Origin: Spongospora subterranea f. sp. subterranea
Lineage: Eukaryota > Endomyxa: Phytomyxea > Phytomyxea > Plasmodiophorida
Direction of reading: 5' to 3'
Length of the DNA stretch: 64,000 nt
NCBI GenBank assembly: GCA_049724395.1
Contig: JAUGWO010000090.1
Location: 1-64,000, forward strand
Positions 46,183 through 61,739 of this stretch are shown here, piece by piece. Made by a program: the position numbers and the translations under genes. Under the pieces are notes generated by a model, which was not told the origin of the DNA, ran no database searches, and was given only the letters and a program-made list of their open reading frames with translations. Position 1 is the first letter of the stretch; every line of letters starts with the position of its first letter.

Positions 46183-46856
46183 TGGCTGACGACCAATTGC
46201 TGTCTTTCACTGACAAATATTGGCAGCTCGAAGATGAAGGCGAACGTCGCGTCTTGTGCGAGGAATTTCTCCATTCCCTGATTTCAACTTCCCGCTCCTC
46301 TCCTGATAAATTAATGATGGTTTTGGAGGTATTTGACCGGTTGTCAGATAGCGATGCGTGGGCACTGTTCAAACAAATTGCAGGTATAGCCCCTCAATAT
46401 CGAGAAAGTCTAACTGCAATATTGAACATGATTTTAGGACCGAGACTTTGTCGAATTCTGTCTCGTTCAGCGATATCTGCCTCGGTTGCAAGCGGCAAGT
46501 GCAAAATTTCAGACATTCGGGTCAAGTTGCTGTTTTGGCAGACGAACCAAATATTTGAGCGTAATCACATACAAAATGCGATAAAAGTTCTAGAAAATGT
46601 TGAAAGTACGGTGAAAGAAAGAAGGTTAGACGTGACGGGCCTATACATTTTCATATTTGTTGATAATGATATCAGTACTTCAAAAGTAAAAGCCAAGGCG
46701 ACAGAGTTTTCCTTTGAAGATGCCAGGAACTCGCAAAAGAAGCAACGCTTGGATAATACTCTACGGCCAAAAAACGAGCCGGACTCTGCTGAGTTTTTGG
46801 AAGTATGGCAAAGGTTCCAAATCAGCAATCAAACATCGACTTTGTTACTTAACTGA
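46183..46856 (+). CDS. Hypothetical helical protein
   Basis: The frame begins MADDQLLSFTDKYWQLEDEG and continues through helical segments (SSPDKLMMVLEVFDRLSDSD, QYRESLTAILNMILGPRL) to a basic, charged tail (SQKKQRLDNTLRPKNEPD). A putative 45-nt GT-AG interval near 46632-46676 could be an intron. The stop lies 19 bp before the region that feeds into the EYA gene, so it might be an N-terminal part of that gene; I could not find a phase-compatible junction. No family is recognised. Confidence 0.5.
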
Positions 46857-46877
46857 TGTTCAGAGTTTGCGACTGGG

Positions 46878-48012
46878 ATGGAAAGGTTCCGTATCAAGGC
46901 GCGATTGATTTCGGTCTTGGATGTCATGTTTATCGTGCAGAGAGCAATGATGATGCAGATTCCCAGTCAGCCTCAGCGACCCACAACATTGTATGGTCAG
47001 CTTTTCGATTGTATTTCCATTTGTTTACATGTTGTTGCTAGTGCAGTACGTATGGGATCTCGATGAGACTCTGATTTTGCTGAATAGCCTCATGGATTTG
47101 AAACGATATTCGGAAAGGTGAATTGTTACCGTATACGTCGTAGCCTTCTGAAATGCGCTAAGGTTCACTTGGGATGATGAAGAGAGGGTCAAGCTGCTGG
47201 GAGATACCCTGTGCAATCACATTTTTGACATTGCAGACAACTGGTTCTTTTTCAAACAATTAGAGCAATGTGATCAAGTACGACTGTGATTGTGACTCAT
47301 ATTGCAACAATGAAATGAGCATTTATCTTAGGTCCACGTCGACTCGCTTAGCAATTCAGACGACTTTGTTTTGTTGGATGGTTATAATTTTAACCAGGAG
47401 CTAACGATTGGGATGAATGGAAAAACTGATGAACGCCTCCTTTCATATCGATACCGAGAATTGCGGTCACGATATAAAAAACCGTTGACTGAGATGGTTT
47501 CAAGGCACCATGATTTGTTGAACGCCGTAAATGAGGTCGATTCCCTGTCGAATGGATGGCTGTCGCTGTCAAGATACATTCTTGAAGGTAGAGCACGTAG
47601 TTCCCAAACGTGCAGTCGATTGGTAACCTGCCGGTACAGAGATTTGGGGATCTAGTGGTGGCACCAACGTTCTTGTCTCTTCTGGACAACTCATTCCTAC
47701 ATTGGTTAAATTGATAGTTTTTGGCCTTTCCCCATTTATTCCAGTTGAAAATGTATATAGGTAATGACTTGTTTGCTGAACAACGTTCTACTTAATCAAT
47801 GTGGCAGTTCACGTGACGTCTCAAAGAAAACGGTGTTCTGCACAATCCTGCAAAGATTCGGGGCAAAATGCAACTACAAGGTGATTGGCGACGACATTGA
47901 AGAAGAACTAGCCTGTGCCGAGTTCTCCAATGGCCATGCTCAAGTCGCTTTCACACGCATCAGAACTATTGACGACCTCAGTATGTTCTCTCAAAGTATC
48001 AATACAGGTTGA
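46878..48012 (+). CDS. Eyes absent (EYA) family HAD phosphatase
   Basis: Exons are 46878-46995, 47042-47117, 47163-47277, 47332-47587, 47640-47760 and 47808-48012, with introns of 45-54 nt, all in phase. The EYA domain is complete: motif I YVWDLDETLILLNSLM (nucleophile Asp and acid Asp), EERVKLLGDTLCNHIFDIAD, FFKQLEQCDQVHVDSLSNSD, YNFNQEL, then TNVLVSSGQLIPTLVKLIVF, FIPVENVYSSRDVSKKTVF, LQRFGAKCNYKVIGDDIEEE (motif IV), and a tail FTRIRTIDDLSMF. EYA proteins are Asp-based phosphatases that also act as SIX-partner co-activators in animals. There is almost no N-terminal transactivation region here (a short PSQPQRPTT), so it resembles the plant and protist EYA-domain-only enzymes. The exact first Met is uncertain. 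Confidence 0.92.
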
Positions 48013-48243
48013 ACCAGTTACACAGTTTAGCTGAACCATATCCTGTATCTGCGTGTGCACAGTGTGCCACAGTACAAAGCGACTGTCGACTCGTCCCGGT
48101 GTTTCAGGTCGGGACGATGTGCCATCCACGACGCGGAATGTCAGTGTGTGACGAGGGGACGCCGAAGTTGCTGTGCTGTGTGTGAATGGGGTAACATGTT
48201 CATTCGATTATTGTGAAAGCGATTGCACAGTTCATCAAAGGGA

Positions 48244-48666
48244 ATGGCATTACAACGACCTCAATGCTGCAAGGCTAACCTTGAACAAGGGCTCGTTGTC
48301 GCAGGATGCTTCAGCTTGTTGATGGGCATTGTCATCGTCAAAGACATCATCGTTTCGTTCCGCCCCGATGCCCGCGGACAAGGCCTATCTCAAAGACTCT
48401 GGTTGTTGATCTTGCTGGCGTTCATTTCGGGCTCTAGTTTTATTTGGATTCGTGCTTCCTACAAACGAGGGAAACTAATGGCAAAACTGTCTGTCCTGGT
48501 TTCTTTTCTAGGTCTGTTTATGGCGGTAGCTAGTTCTATTCTATACAGCTCGAATTGGGTATTTGCTACACCCCTATATATCTACATGCTTTGGGCCACG
48601 ACATCATTCTATTCTAAAATTAATGACGAAGAGGCGACGGCAATTCTCCCGGAATTCGACATGTAA
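48244..48666 (+). CDS. Four-transmembrane protein of unknown function
   Basis: A single exon of 140 residues from MALQRPQCCKANLEQ. There are four hydrophobic helices: LVVAGCFSLLMGIVIV, WLLILLAFISGSSFIWI, LSVLVSFLGLFMAVASSILY and FATPLYIYMLWATTSF, with short loops and an acidic tail (NDEEATAILPEFDM). The topology recalls small Golgi or ER tetraspanners, but I see no signature. It lies tail to tail with paladin, about 95 bp apart. Confidence 0.65.
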   Translation: MALQRPQCCKANLEQGLVVAGCFSLLMGIVIVKDIIVSFRPDARGQGLSQRLWLLILLAFISGSSFIWIRASYKRGKLMAKLSVLVSFLGLFMAVASSILYSSNWVFATPLYIYMLWATTSFYSKINDEEATAILPEFDM

Positions 48667-48763
48667 AGTTATCAACATTCTACCTAATCTTGCTACATAT
48701 ATATAGTTGGCATTTGCGACGGTTTTTTCACATCAACATAAAAAGCTTTATCTATTTCAGACT

Positions 48764-51700
48764 TCATATAACTTCAACATTGATAAGATGATTAGTGATT
48801 TCCGGGCGGTCGTCAATCCATGATTGAAATGATGCGGCAAAATGTTGCGGCCCGCAATCCCACAGGTAGGCATTGAATGCGATAAGATAGAAATATCGAA
48901 CAAGAAACTGTTTGGAGCGAATGCTGCACTCTTCCCTGGCAGCTTGCGTAACCGCCGATGTAGAACGCTGTTTCATTTCCAGGATGATAAGTCTAAGGTT
49001 TTGCATGACACTAGACACTGATAAACCAAACAGTCATTGAATGATCGACTCTTGCGACAAACCTGCACAAATCGATAACTCGATCAGTTTCGGCTTTGAT
49101 GGCGGGTCCATTCGGCAGGACTCGGATGAGACTTTGAATTGCCTTGTAAAATCCAGCAGAGTGATCACTCACCTGAACCTGGTCAACGGGCGCAAACATT
49201 CAAGCGCAACAATCTTACTACGCTAGATATCGTTTCTGGTAGAGAGTTGTCTTCAAGAGCGATATTCGAACCTGGCCAGTGCAAGGAGAGTAAAGACGAA
49301 ATCACCATTCCTGTAAAATATCAAACTGAGGCGAATTCACGGATCGCGCTGGAAATTTACTGACCGGTTGTCGTCCTGCCACGACCCATCTGACAGTTCC
49401 AGGCCACACAAAAATTGGAGCTCGGCGGCGTCGTCTTCAGAACGTTCAAAATTTGATCGAATGTCTCTATATAATGTAGGAAAAATTGTTAGAATTTGGC
49501 ATTTTACGAAATCAGTAAAAATTTACACAAAAACGACAATGCCGAAAACAGACGTCTGATTACCAGGTAACGGGGCGTGCTCATCCGTAATCGGAATACG
49601 ATGATACATCTGCTCGCCAAGCACAACGACCGTGAAAACATTTCACGACACCTGTATGTTTTAAAATGCGTCACCAAGACCGAACACTCGTGGGAGATTG
49701 ACCCTACGTCAAAACGTCCTCAGCTCCATCAACATCTTCCCAGAACGAAATCAAGTTGCCGTCTTCCCCTTCATCATGCAGTAATATTCTTCCTCCATAT
49801 TTTTTAGCTTCCTATCGACAAGCTATAGTCTGAAAACGTCTGGAAAACACATTCCGCGGACCTCAAGAATATCACGCTTAAGCTGTTTTTCCATAGCTTC
49901 AACACGCCGGGTGGTGATTCCAGTATGAATCAGATTGGTGTACGGATTATCTACATCTCTGCGAACAGTAGGTATAAAGAAGCGAAAATGTTTACGCGCA
50001 TAAATCACCTGAGAACAAACGGGAAAGAGTTGATATAAAGTAATGGTTCTTCGCGTAGGTTCATCCACACCAGTTCGACCTCAGGCAAACGACTCTTAAC
50101 TTGGGCAATAACATTTTTGACGCCGATCTGCAAAAGCTTTAATCCCTGCATCTTAAAAAATGCCTAGATCAAACCTGTGTAGGGACAGCGACACCCACAA
50201 TGCGCATGGTATCGATAAGACGAAAGTTTGGCGCCCCTTCGAGAATCGGCAGAAGATCTTGACGCTGTGACCCGGGGAAATAATCCCCTTTAAGGACAGA
50301 AAGAGGGACAAGGACTGACCCTGCAGAAAATGTTCAGTCTAGTGATATATTGAAGAAAATTAATGAAACCTGTTCTGTTTTCAAAAACTTGAGAGCTCTG
50401 ATCCGTGGCTAAAATTGCTGGGAGTTTCACGGCGTCTAAAGGCTGATTTCTACAGTTTTCCATCCATAAACCAATTTCACCGCGGTTTGCTAACCAAGTC
50501 GAAAACGTAGTATCTGCCTGTAGAGCGATTATTCCAGTGAAAACTTGCGAAAAACATAGAACATACAGAGAGCTTGTTCTTGAACCGGTCATGTAAATAT
50601 GAATTGACACAGACAAGATAGGCATATCTGTCTTCGCAGTCAGTACCCAATATGAGTGAATACTAACACTTAACCTCTGTAAATACTGTACACATTTTTC
50701 CAGATAGACTTCAGATTGAGCAGCTGAGACCCGGTCTGTTTCCCATTTCATACGAGAATCGAAAATAACATCGCGCAAATGGTACACCGTCCCACACATG
50801 GAGATTGCATCATCCACTTCGCGGACGATGAGGCGCCCGTTTTTCAAAATCCGGGTTAGGCTCAAAATCGCTTTGCATCCTAATGGCATTTTCAGCTATT
50901 TTCGCAAAACTGTACTGCGGGTCACTGAAACTAGCTTACCTAACTGGAGAGAATCGACAGGCGCATGATCATTCGCGTCCATGGCAACTGGAGCATCATC
51001 TTTGACAGTCTTTACGTGCATTAAGCCCATGTGCATCATGATCAATATAGACACCCTGACTCTTATGAGCGAGAAGTCCTGATGTTGTAGGCAAACTTAC
51101 GTAACGGCAACAGCTGAACGACCGCGACCATTCTAATCAACATAAAATTCAGCACTAGTACGAAGCGGTTGATGCGGAACCGACTTGGCAGTTGAAACAT
51201 ATTGCTGATCCTGGAATAATGCTTGAAATGATTGTCTCAATCAGAGAATCGAACGATTTTGGGGTCGGAGCTGCAAATGCCTGCAGTGGAACGTGCTTAT
51301 ATATTAACCTATGCGAATTAGCGGTTTGTACTTGCTTTCAAGTGTTATCAACAAGACCTTATGTCCTTTCTTGTTTGTGCGATGTCAACAAAGACTTCAG
51401 AAGTAGTACGAACAGTAGCATCGACGTCTCGGACAGTAAATCGATAGGGTTGAATACGTGATTTTGACATTTCTAAATGTAGCAAAACTGATCCGTTGTT
51501 GGCATCAGATTCTTTGATAACGTCGGCCTGGGTGGGACCACATTGGTTAGAGAGATTAAAACTGGAAGCGATACAAGAAACCTTCAGGCGTTGTTCGATT
51601 TCAGCTAACCGAAAAGCCGTCAACCCGACTTCGAACTCTTTCAGCATTCTAAAAGAGTGATAATAATCTCTGAGAACAAAAGGATTGCCATCCAGAAAAA

Positions 51701-53892
51701 GAGTCGGTTCGGAAACGAGTGACACCCAGACGACAGTTGGAACCGATGAAACAGGAGGCGTTGTTTGCCTCGATAGAACATCAATTGTGCGCATTAACCC
51801 GTTGTAATCGGGAAGTCCTAGAAGACAGCTCAACCCCCCTTATTGAGAAATTCAGCGACATTTACCTAAAGCGCCAAGCGCTAAACCAGGGATCATAAAA
51901 AAGTTGGGTACTGTGCAAGTGATTTGAGAGATTGGTGTTGCGAGGGATTGGTCGCTTGGCATATCCAATGTGTAGAATGATTTCATAATCATATGGTTTC
52001 CCAGCACAGAACCCTTAGAGCACGAAGTAAGCGCAATTCAGACGCACTCATTGTTTGTTAAAAACCTGTCGTTTGCTGATAAAGTTAACCGACTCAATTT
52101 CGGCAGTGCCGATGGAACTGCCGCTTAGAGGAATAAACGGTGCGAGTTGTTCTTCTGAAACGCACTGCTGGGCCAACTTTCCAAGTTCGTAGTTTTCGTT
52201 CATGAACGCCTCAAAGGTCAAAGTAGGTAAGCACAAATGTTCTGAACTCTGAGACATGTTTTAATCTACAGGTACGCAGGCAGAGCAAACTTACAACGTA
52301 GCGAGCAAGATCGGAAGCAGCGAACGTTTTTCTCAAATACGCGCCAAAACAAATAAGCATGAAATAGCGCTGAATGCGCAGCGCAGTACTAGAAAACGAG
52401 CATGGATAGAAAACACTGAATGGCTTGATGAAGTGAATACTTTTTGGCATAGAGGAGGGCAGTGTTATCATCAGAAGCCTGCTCCATTTGCATGCGAGTT
52501 TCTAAGACGGCAGTGCGGACGTTGTGGACGATTCCACACGCCTCTACAGCACCATCGATATCGTCCTTAGCTTCTTGCCCATGCAAAAGTACACGAAGAA
52601 GGCGACGGATGACCGGATATTCCCTGAAAATTTATAATATAATTGAGATTTGCTTTGGAGGAATGACTTTCGAAAAAGGTCAAACCCGCGCTGGTACGAT
52701 GCAACGTTCGTAGATTCTTCTGAAGAACCGATATCACTTGGCGAAGGGGCAACTAGACCGAATCGCATGTACAATAGCCTCATGATGATGGTTCCTAGGG
52801 TGGATCGTCCGCCGCCCATTTGACATGAGAACACGTGAACTCCTGCCAACTAGAATTAATAATCGCGAAAGCACAACAAAACCACATAAAAACCTTCCAT
52901 GCTGTAGCTTAATGAGTAAAAGAGAACACGCGAACTAAATGATCCTATGACAGCGCAATATATATCAACGAAGAGAATTGGAATCAACGATAAAAGCAGA
53001 GACAATATCTTTAGCATCGAAAACGCTCTCAGGGGTTATTGGAACTCGAGAATAATTGATCTTGTAGCCTTTGTCAAGTAAATTTTCGAAGACTTCGCGC
53101 GAAGTCTTTACAGACGAGCTGGATACACTTTCCCAACAAGGACGAATCTGAAATCGTGAAAATTCGTCATGAACGAGAATGTTACCACTAACAATAAGTT
53201 GAGCTAGATTATTTCAAACAATATTTGACGTAAACGTCACCGGTTTTGTTCAGCTTCGGTTAAAATGTCTTGTTTGAGTCGTGATTCGATGAGCTCAAGG
53301 CGCTGGTAATCGATTCCTGCGAAGTCTTTCATATTGCGGAATGGATGAGCCAGCTCTCGTAGTACAAACGGTCGATTGTTGACATAGACAATTGGTTCTA
53401 AGAAATCAATAACTCGCCAAAAATTCGAAAACGGATGAATACCTTCTCTTAAAGATATCCATCTGACGGGTTTTCCTTTCAAAAGATTGAGGATGGTTCG
53501 TATAGAATGGCGAGAAGGCTGGCCAACAGCGAAAATTGGGTCTTGGAGGATTTGGCGAAAATTGGGGGCATCAGTGACATGCACGTCGAGGTCCGGCAAA
53601 GCGTCGCCGTCAGTAGGAAACCGATCCGTCTTCAATACTGGAAATACAGTAATTAACGGAAATCAAAATGGAGATTTATGGAAATGCATGCCCATTGATT
53701 TGCCAAGAACTTGTCCATCTCGTTCCTGTACAATCATGTTCAAAGGGAGCATTTCTGCAAACGATTGTGTGTGAGCGTTAGTCGAGATCGTTCGAGAACT
53801 GAATTCAAATGAGACAGGAGGCTATCCTCGGTAGAATGCCGAACATACACGGCGCCGTTTGGAGATTTGGATGACTTTCTGCTCGACGCCAT
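48764..53892 (-). CDS. Paladin (PALD1) homologue, multi-repeat PTP-like phosphatase
   Basis: A long minus-strand gene of many exons. From the N-terminus: MASSRKSSKSPNGAVYVRHS; a first unit with LPDLDVHVTDAPNFRQIL, WISLREEPIVYVNNRPFVLR (formed across a 45-nt intron) and a CX5R loop CQMGGGR (about 52800-52826); a second unit with VVWVSLVSEPTLFLDGNPFV (near 51700) and a loop CQVGSAS (51170-51190); and a third with RRVEAMEKQLKRDI (near 49880) and a loop CQMGRGR (about 49375-49395). The C-terminus (LVRYFYLIAFNAYLWDC...) matches the paladin tail. Paladins are inositide-phosphatase or pseudophosphatase proteins with tandem dual-specificity-like domains. Exon borders were checked only at some points, and the region around 54000-53640 needs a better start model. 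Confidence 0.85.
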
Positions 53893-53979
53893 CCTTTCCA
53901 CGTGCGCACTCGTCGAATGCGTCCTAAACGGAAACGCACCCAGCGAACTTATTCGAGGAAAGCTGCCGGCCTGAGGCAT

Positions 53980-54900
53980 TCTATCGCTGTCGGCGTCCGA
54001 GGACGCCGGAGGGCCCCTGATTCGACATGGCTCAATAACGCGCGACGATCAACAATACAAAAGTGTTCTGCGCAACCCTTCAACCGAATTTCCCATGACA
54101 CGTCAAGGTCACTCCAAATTTATTCCGTCTGTGTTTAAATTTTACAGTACCCCTCATTCGCTGCCGTTAATCATTTTTTCCTCCACACACAATATTCGGA
54201 ATCCAGCGAGATATATTCTGTGAGGTTCAAGCAGCGCTGGTTGGCCACTCAAATGCGCTTCCCTCGTGGCATTTAACCGTGTCTGATGCTGTGAGCATCG
54301 CTGGTTGTGTACGAGTCGTGATACTTGCCTACACGGTTTTAACCCTGCCGAGTTTATCAGCGGCTGCTGTTATTGCTGATGTGAAGGGCGAATTGTCTGA
54401 TCATTCCTTGGATCTCCAGGTCAGCCGCCTGCCAAAAAACGACCATTGTAAAAGTCTGCCAATTTTCTTGCGATTATTTTTGCTGCACGTCGACTTTTAA
54501 TTTAAAAGTGAATCATCGAATAGGTGTATGCCGATGTTTGTTTTCAACTGGTGATACTGTATTCCATTGAATGCTTGAAAGCAGCTAAAGTATAATGGTT
54601 ATTTCAATTCATCAGTTAGCCCTGGGTCTCCCGACCTGTTAAAGGCCTCAGAATTGGCGGCTATCTTATTCGCTTCTATCCCTGAAGGAGATGTCTCGCC
54701 TGAAAAAGATATCGGTGTTTATGATATTCTATAATTCTTCAGGTGTGCTCGCCATGACGATCGAGCTCATCTAGGTAGCTAATTTTTCAGAATCATGTTC
54801 AATGGAGATTGAGCATTGCTTGTGACGACCCGAACTCGCTGCAATTAAGGTACAGATCTCCATTCGAAAAACCTTCTTTGTTTTTACTTATGCTTTCGCA
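53980..54900. other. No recognised gene
   Basis: A plus-strand frame at 54279-54500 contains a hydrophobic start (VRVVILAYTVLTLPSLSAAA) that could be a signal peptide, but the rest has no motif. Otherwise only short frames. Confidence 0.4.
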
Positions 54901-56376
54901 TCATCGACGCTTGAAAAAGAGAACGTATGCTGCTGAAGACAAAACGCTCGTGGAAGGGACAACCCTGGCAGAGGAGTCGTTGAACTCTGCCCATGTATCT
55001 GATGAAATCCGCCCGGTGGCGGTGTAGTGACCACCAGACAGACTGCCATAATGATTGCTTACCGCGACCAAGTCGTAAACTGGGCTGCGATCAGAGACGG
55101 CTGAAAACTTTGAAAGATTTAGCCCCCGAAGAGGGAAATTAATCATTATATCGAGTTTGCACTGCGAGATTGAAGAGTATTCGAACCGTTTTAGATGCAA
55201 AACTAAAACTTGGGGAAAACGATATATCGACATCATTTTTTTAGCTTTAACATGGGATTTGCATTTTGCGCAGTAATAGCTCGACAGAATATCTTCATTT
55301 GTGAAAATATCGAAACATTCTTCCAGGGAGCGCGACGTCGTTGCTTTGGTTTTTATTTGCAGCGAGAGATCCCAAAATGGATCGAAGGTTCGCGATAAAC
55401 ATCCGCATGTACAGCAAGTGACACAGCTTCGTAATTGCCCACAGAATAATCCAGAAACAAATGATTGGTTGCGGTCCGTATAGTTCTGCCACCATCTGAC
55501 CGACACATCTTCATCAGAATCTTCCGGTTTGTCGTTCAGTTCGGTGTATATAGGAGTTTTGGTAATTTCGTTGATTTCGTCATGGATTCCCGAAAGCAAC
55601 GACCTGAGAAATTCCTGGCTGTCCTGCTGAGCGAATCCTGAGAAGCGACGATTAATTGCTCCGAGCGCCTGTTTGATCTCGTTCGGACGCACCACAGTTC
55701 CGTCAGGCCCATTGCGAAATTTCAGCATGAGAGCAGCGAAGCTTTCGACTAATGCGCCTTTTGAAGGCGATTTTTTGTTGATGTGCCCGTCAAACTTGCG
55801 ATTTCCAAAAAAGTCCAACAAATCCGAGATACATCCTAAAGATTGCAGTTGAGATGCCATGAAACACGTATTTCCAAGATTATAAAGGCCAACTAGGCGT
55901 CTGAATGTCGAATTGCTGATTTCATCTTTAGTTTCAGGATATCGGTTAGTCAAATCGGTGCCCATGTTGTTGCCAAACTCCCGATTTTGTGAGTAGGGGC
56001 TCGACGCAAACGTTATCGCTGATGGAATGTATCCTCTTTCTGGTGATTTCCTTATAAGACTTGATTTTAGCGTTGGACTCTGTAAACTAATGCCATGTTT
56101 TTCCGTGTGAGATTGTGGTTCGTTGCCAGGAAGCGATAACCGTTTCAAAGCGTGTATGGAACTTCGCAAAGATTTTCGCCTACTCGCAATGGACGAAGTC
56201 GCGTCAGAAGGATCTAATTCACGACATGCAATTGACGTTCTGGGAGCATTGACCGCTGATGGAAGAAATGGACTGGTCAAATTGGGAGGCTTTTTAGCCC
56301 GACTATCTGGACTGACGGCGTTGCTTTTAGGTTTTCGAACATCAAGCTGCGGCAACATAAAGCGGTTGGAATCCAT
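54901..56376 (-). CDS. Ubiquitin-specific protease (USP, C19 family)
   Basis: A single exon of 491 residues. A basic, Ser-rich N-terminal region of about 160 residues is followed by the USP domain. The Cys box is GLYNLGNTCFMASQLQSLGC with catalytic Cys. The middle includes FAQQDSQEFLRSLLSGIHDE, two zinc-ribbon CxxC pairs (CVTCCTCG, YYCAKCKSH) and LVLHLKRFEY. The His box is VAVSNHYGSLSGGHYTATGR followed by WAEFNDSSARVV. It resembles the USP2/USP8/USP21 type. It removes ubiquitin from proteins; the substrate is unknown. Being intronless next to intron-rich neighbours is notable, although other single-exon genes occur here. Confidence 0.95.
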   Translation of the reverse strand: MDSNRFMLPQLDVRKPKSNAVSPDSRAKKPPNLTSPFLPSAVNAPRTSIACRELDPSDATSSIASRRKSLRSSIHALKRLSLPGNEPQSHTEKHGISLQSPTLKSSLIRKSPERGYIPSAITFASSPYSQNREFGNNMGTDLTNRYPETKDEISNSTFRRLVGLYNLGNTCFMASQLQSLGCISDLLDFFGNRKFDGHINKKSPSKGALVESFAALMLKFRNGPDGTVVRPNEIKQALGAINRRFSGFAQQDSQEFLRSLLSGIHDEINEITKTPIYTELNDKPEDSDEDVSVRWWQNYTDRNQSFVSGLFCGQLRSCVTCCTCGCLSRTFDPFWDLSLQIKTKATTSRSLEECFDIFTNEDILSSYYCAKCKSHVKAKKMMSIYRFPQVLVLHLKRFEYSSISQCKLDIMINFPLRGLNLSKFSAVSDRSPVYDLVAVSNHYGSLSGGHYTATGRISSDTWAEFNDSSARVVPSTSVLSSAAYVLFFKRR

Positions 56377-56392
56377 TGATCTCCTCAGGTTC

Positions 56393-56820
56393 TCATTCCT
56401 TGGCGACTGCCCACATCCATGGAATCGATGATATCAACCGACGATTTATAAGCAATGCCATAATCATTTCAGGTACGCTGATAATCGAAGCGACCCTGTG
56501 ACGATTCCTTCCACGCCAACATCTTGAGCAGAAACGCGATTCATCGGCCAAGGGCACCAACAATCTCACGTGCGGACCGTTGGAGCTACTGTATACACGC
56601 CGCACTGTCCACTGTTAACGTTGCAGCAGGATATGGAAAATGATTGTTCGACAGCAAGATTCTTAGGCGGTTCTGGTCGTGTCTCGTGAAGGGTGGTGTA
56701 CATACCGATGAGTCTGGTGTAGCATGATGCGCAAACATTGTCTGAAAAGTGCGACAGCGCCACACGCAACATATCTACAGTATGCCGCCAGTTAAAATCA
56801 GTCGACAAACCGAATACGGC
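56393..56820 (-). CDS. Possible small CxxC protein
   Basis: A minus-strand exon candidate reads MSTDFNWRHTVDMLRVALSH and continues FSDNVCASCYTRLIGM. A GT-AG interval leads to ESRFCSRCWRGRNRHRVAS, so two CxxC pairs could form a zinc site. I could not join the exons in phase. It would be divergent from the USP7 gene. Weak. Confidence 0.25.
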
Positions 56821-56934
56821 CTACCGTATAATCAGATTCCAGCCGTTTTTCACCTGTGAACCGGTCAGCCCGCCGGGTTAGGGCGCCTTCGTCGATATAT
56901 ATATATATTTGGGGGTCGGTCGACGGATTGAGCA

Positions 56935-61638
<4,704 letters not shown>

Positions 61639-61739
61639 TTTGTCGCCCTTTAATCTAATATATCTACATGTCTGCATCGGTCTAAACTTTTCGTCATTTC
61701 CATGGAAAAAATTGTTCCGCACTTCCAATTTTGCGGACT

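Noticed and set aside
46857-46877. Merging the 46183-46856 frame with EYA as one protein
   Set aside because: The possible GT-AG junctions examined do not keep phase into MERFRIKARL; left as two genes until transcript data exist.
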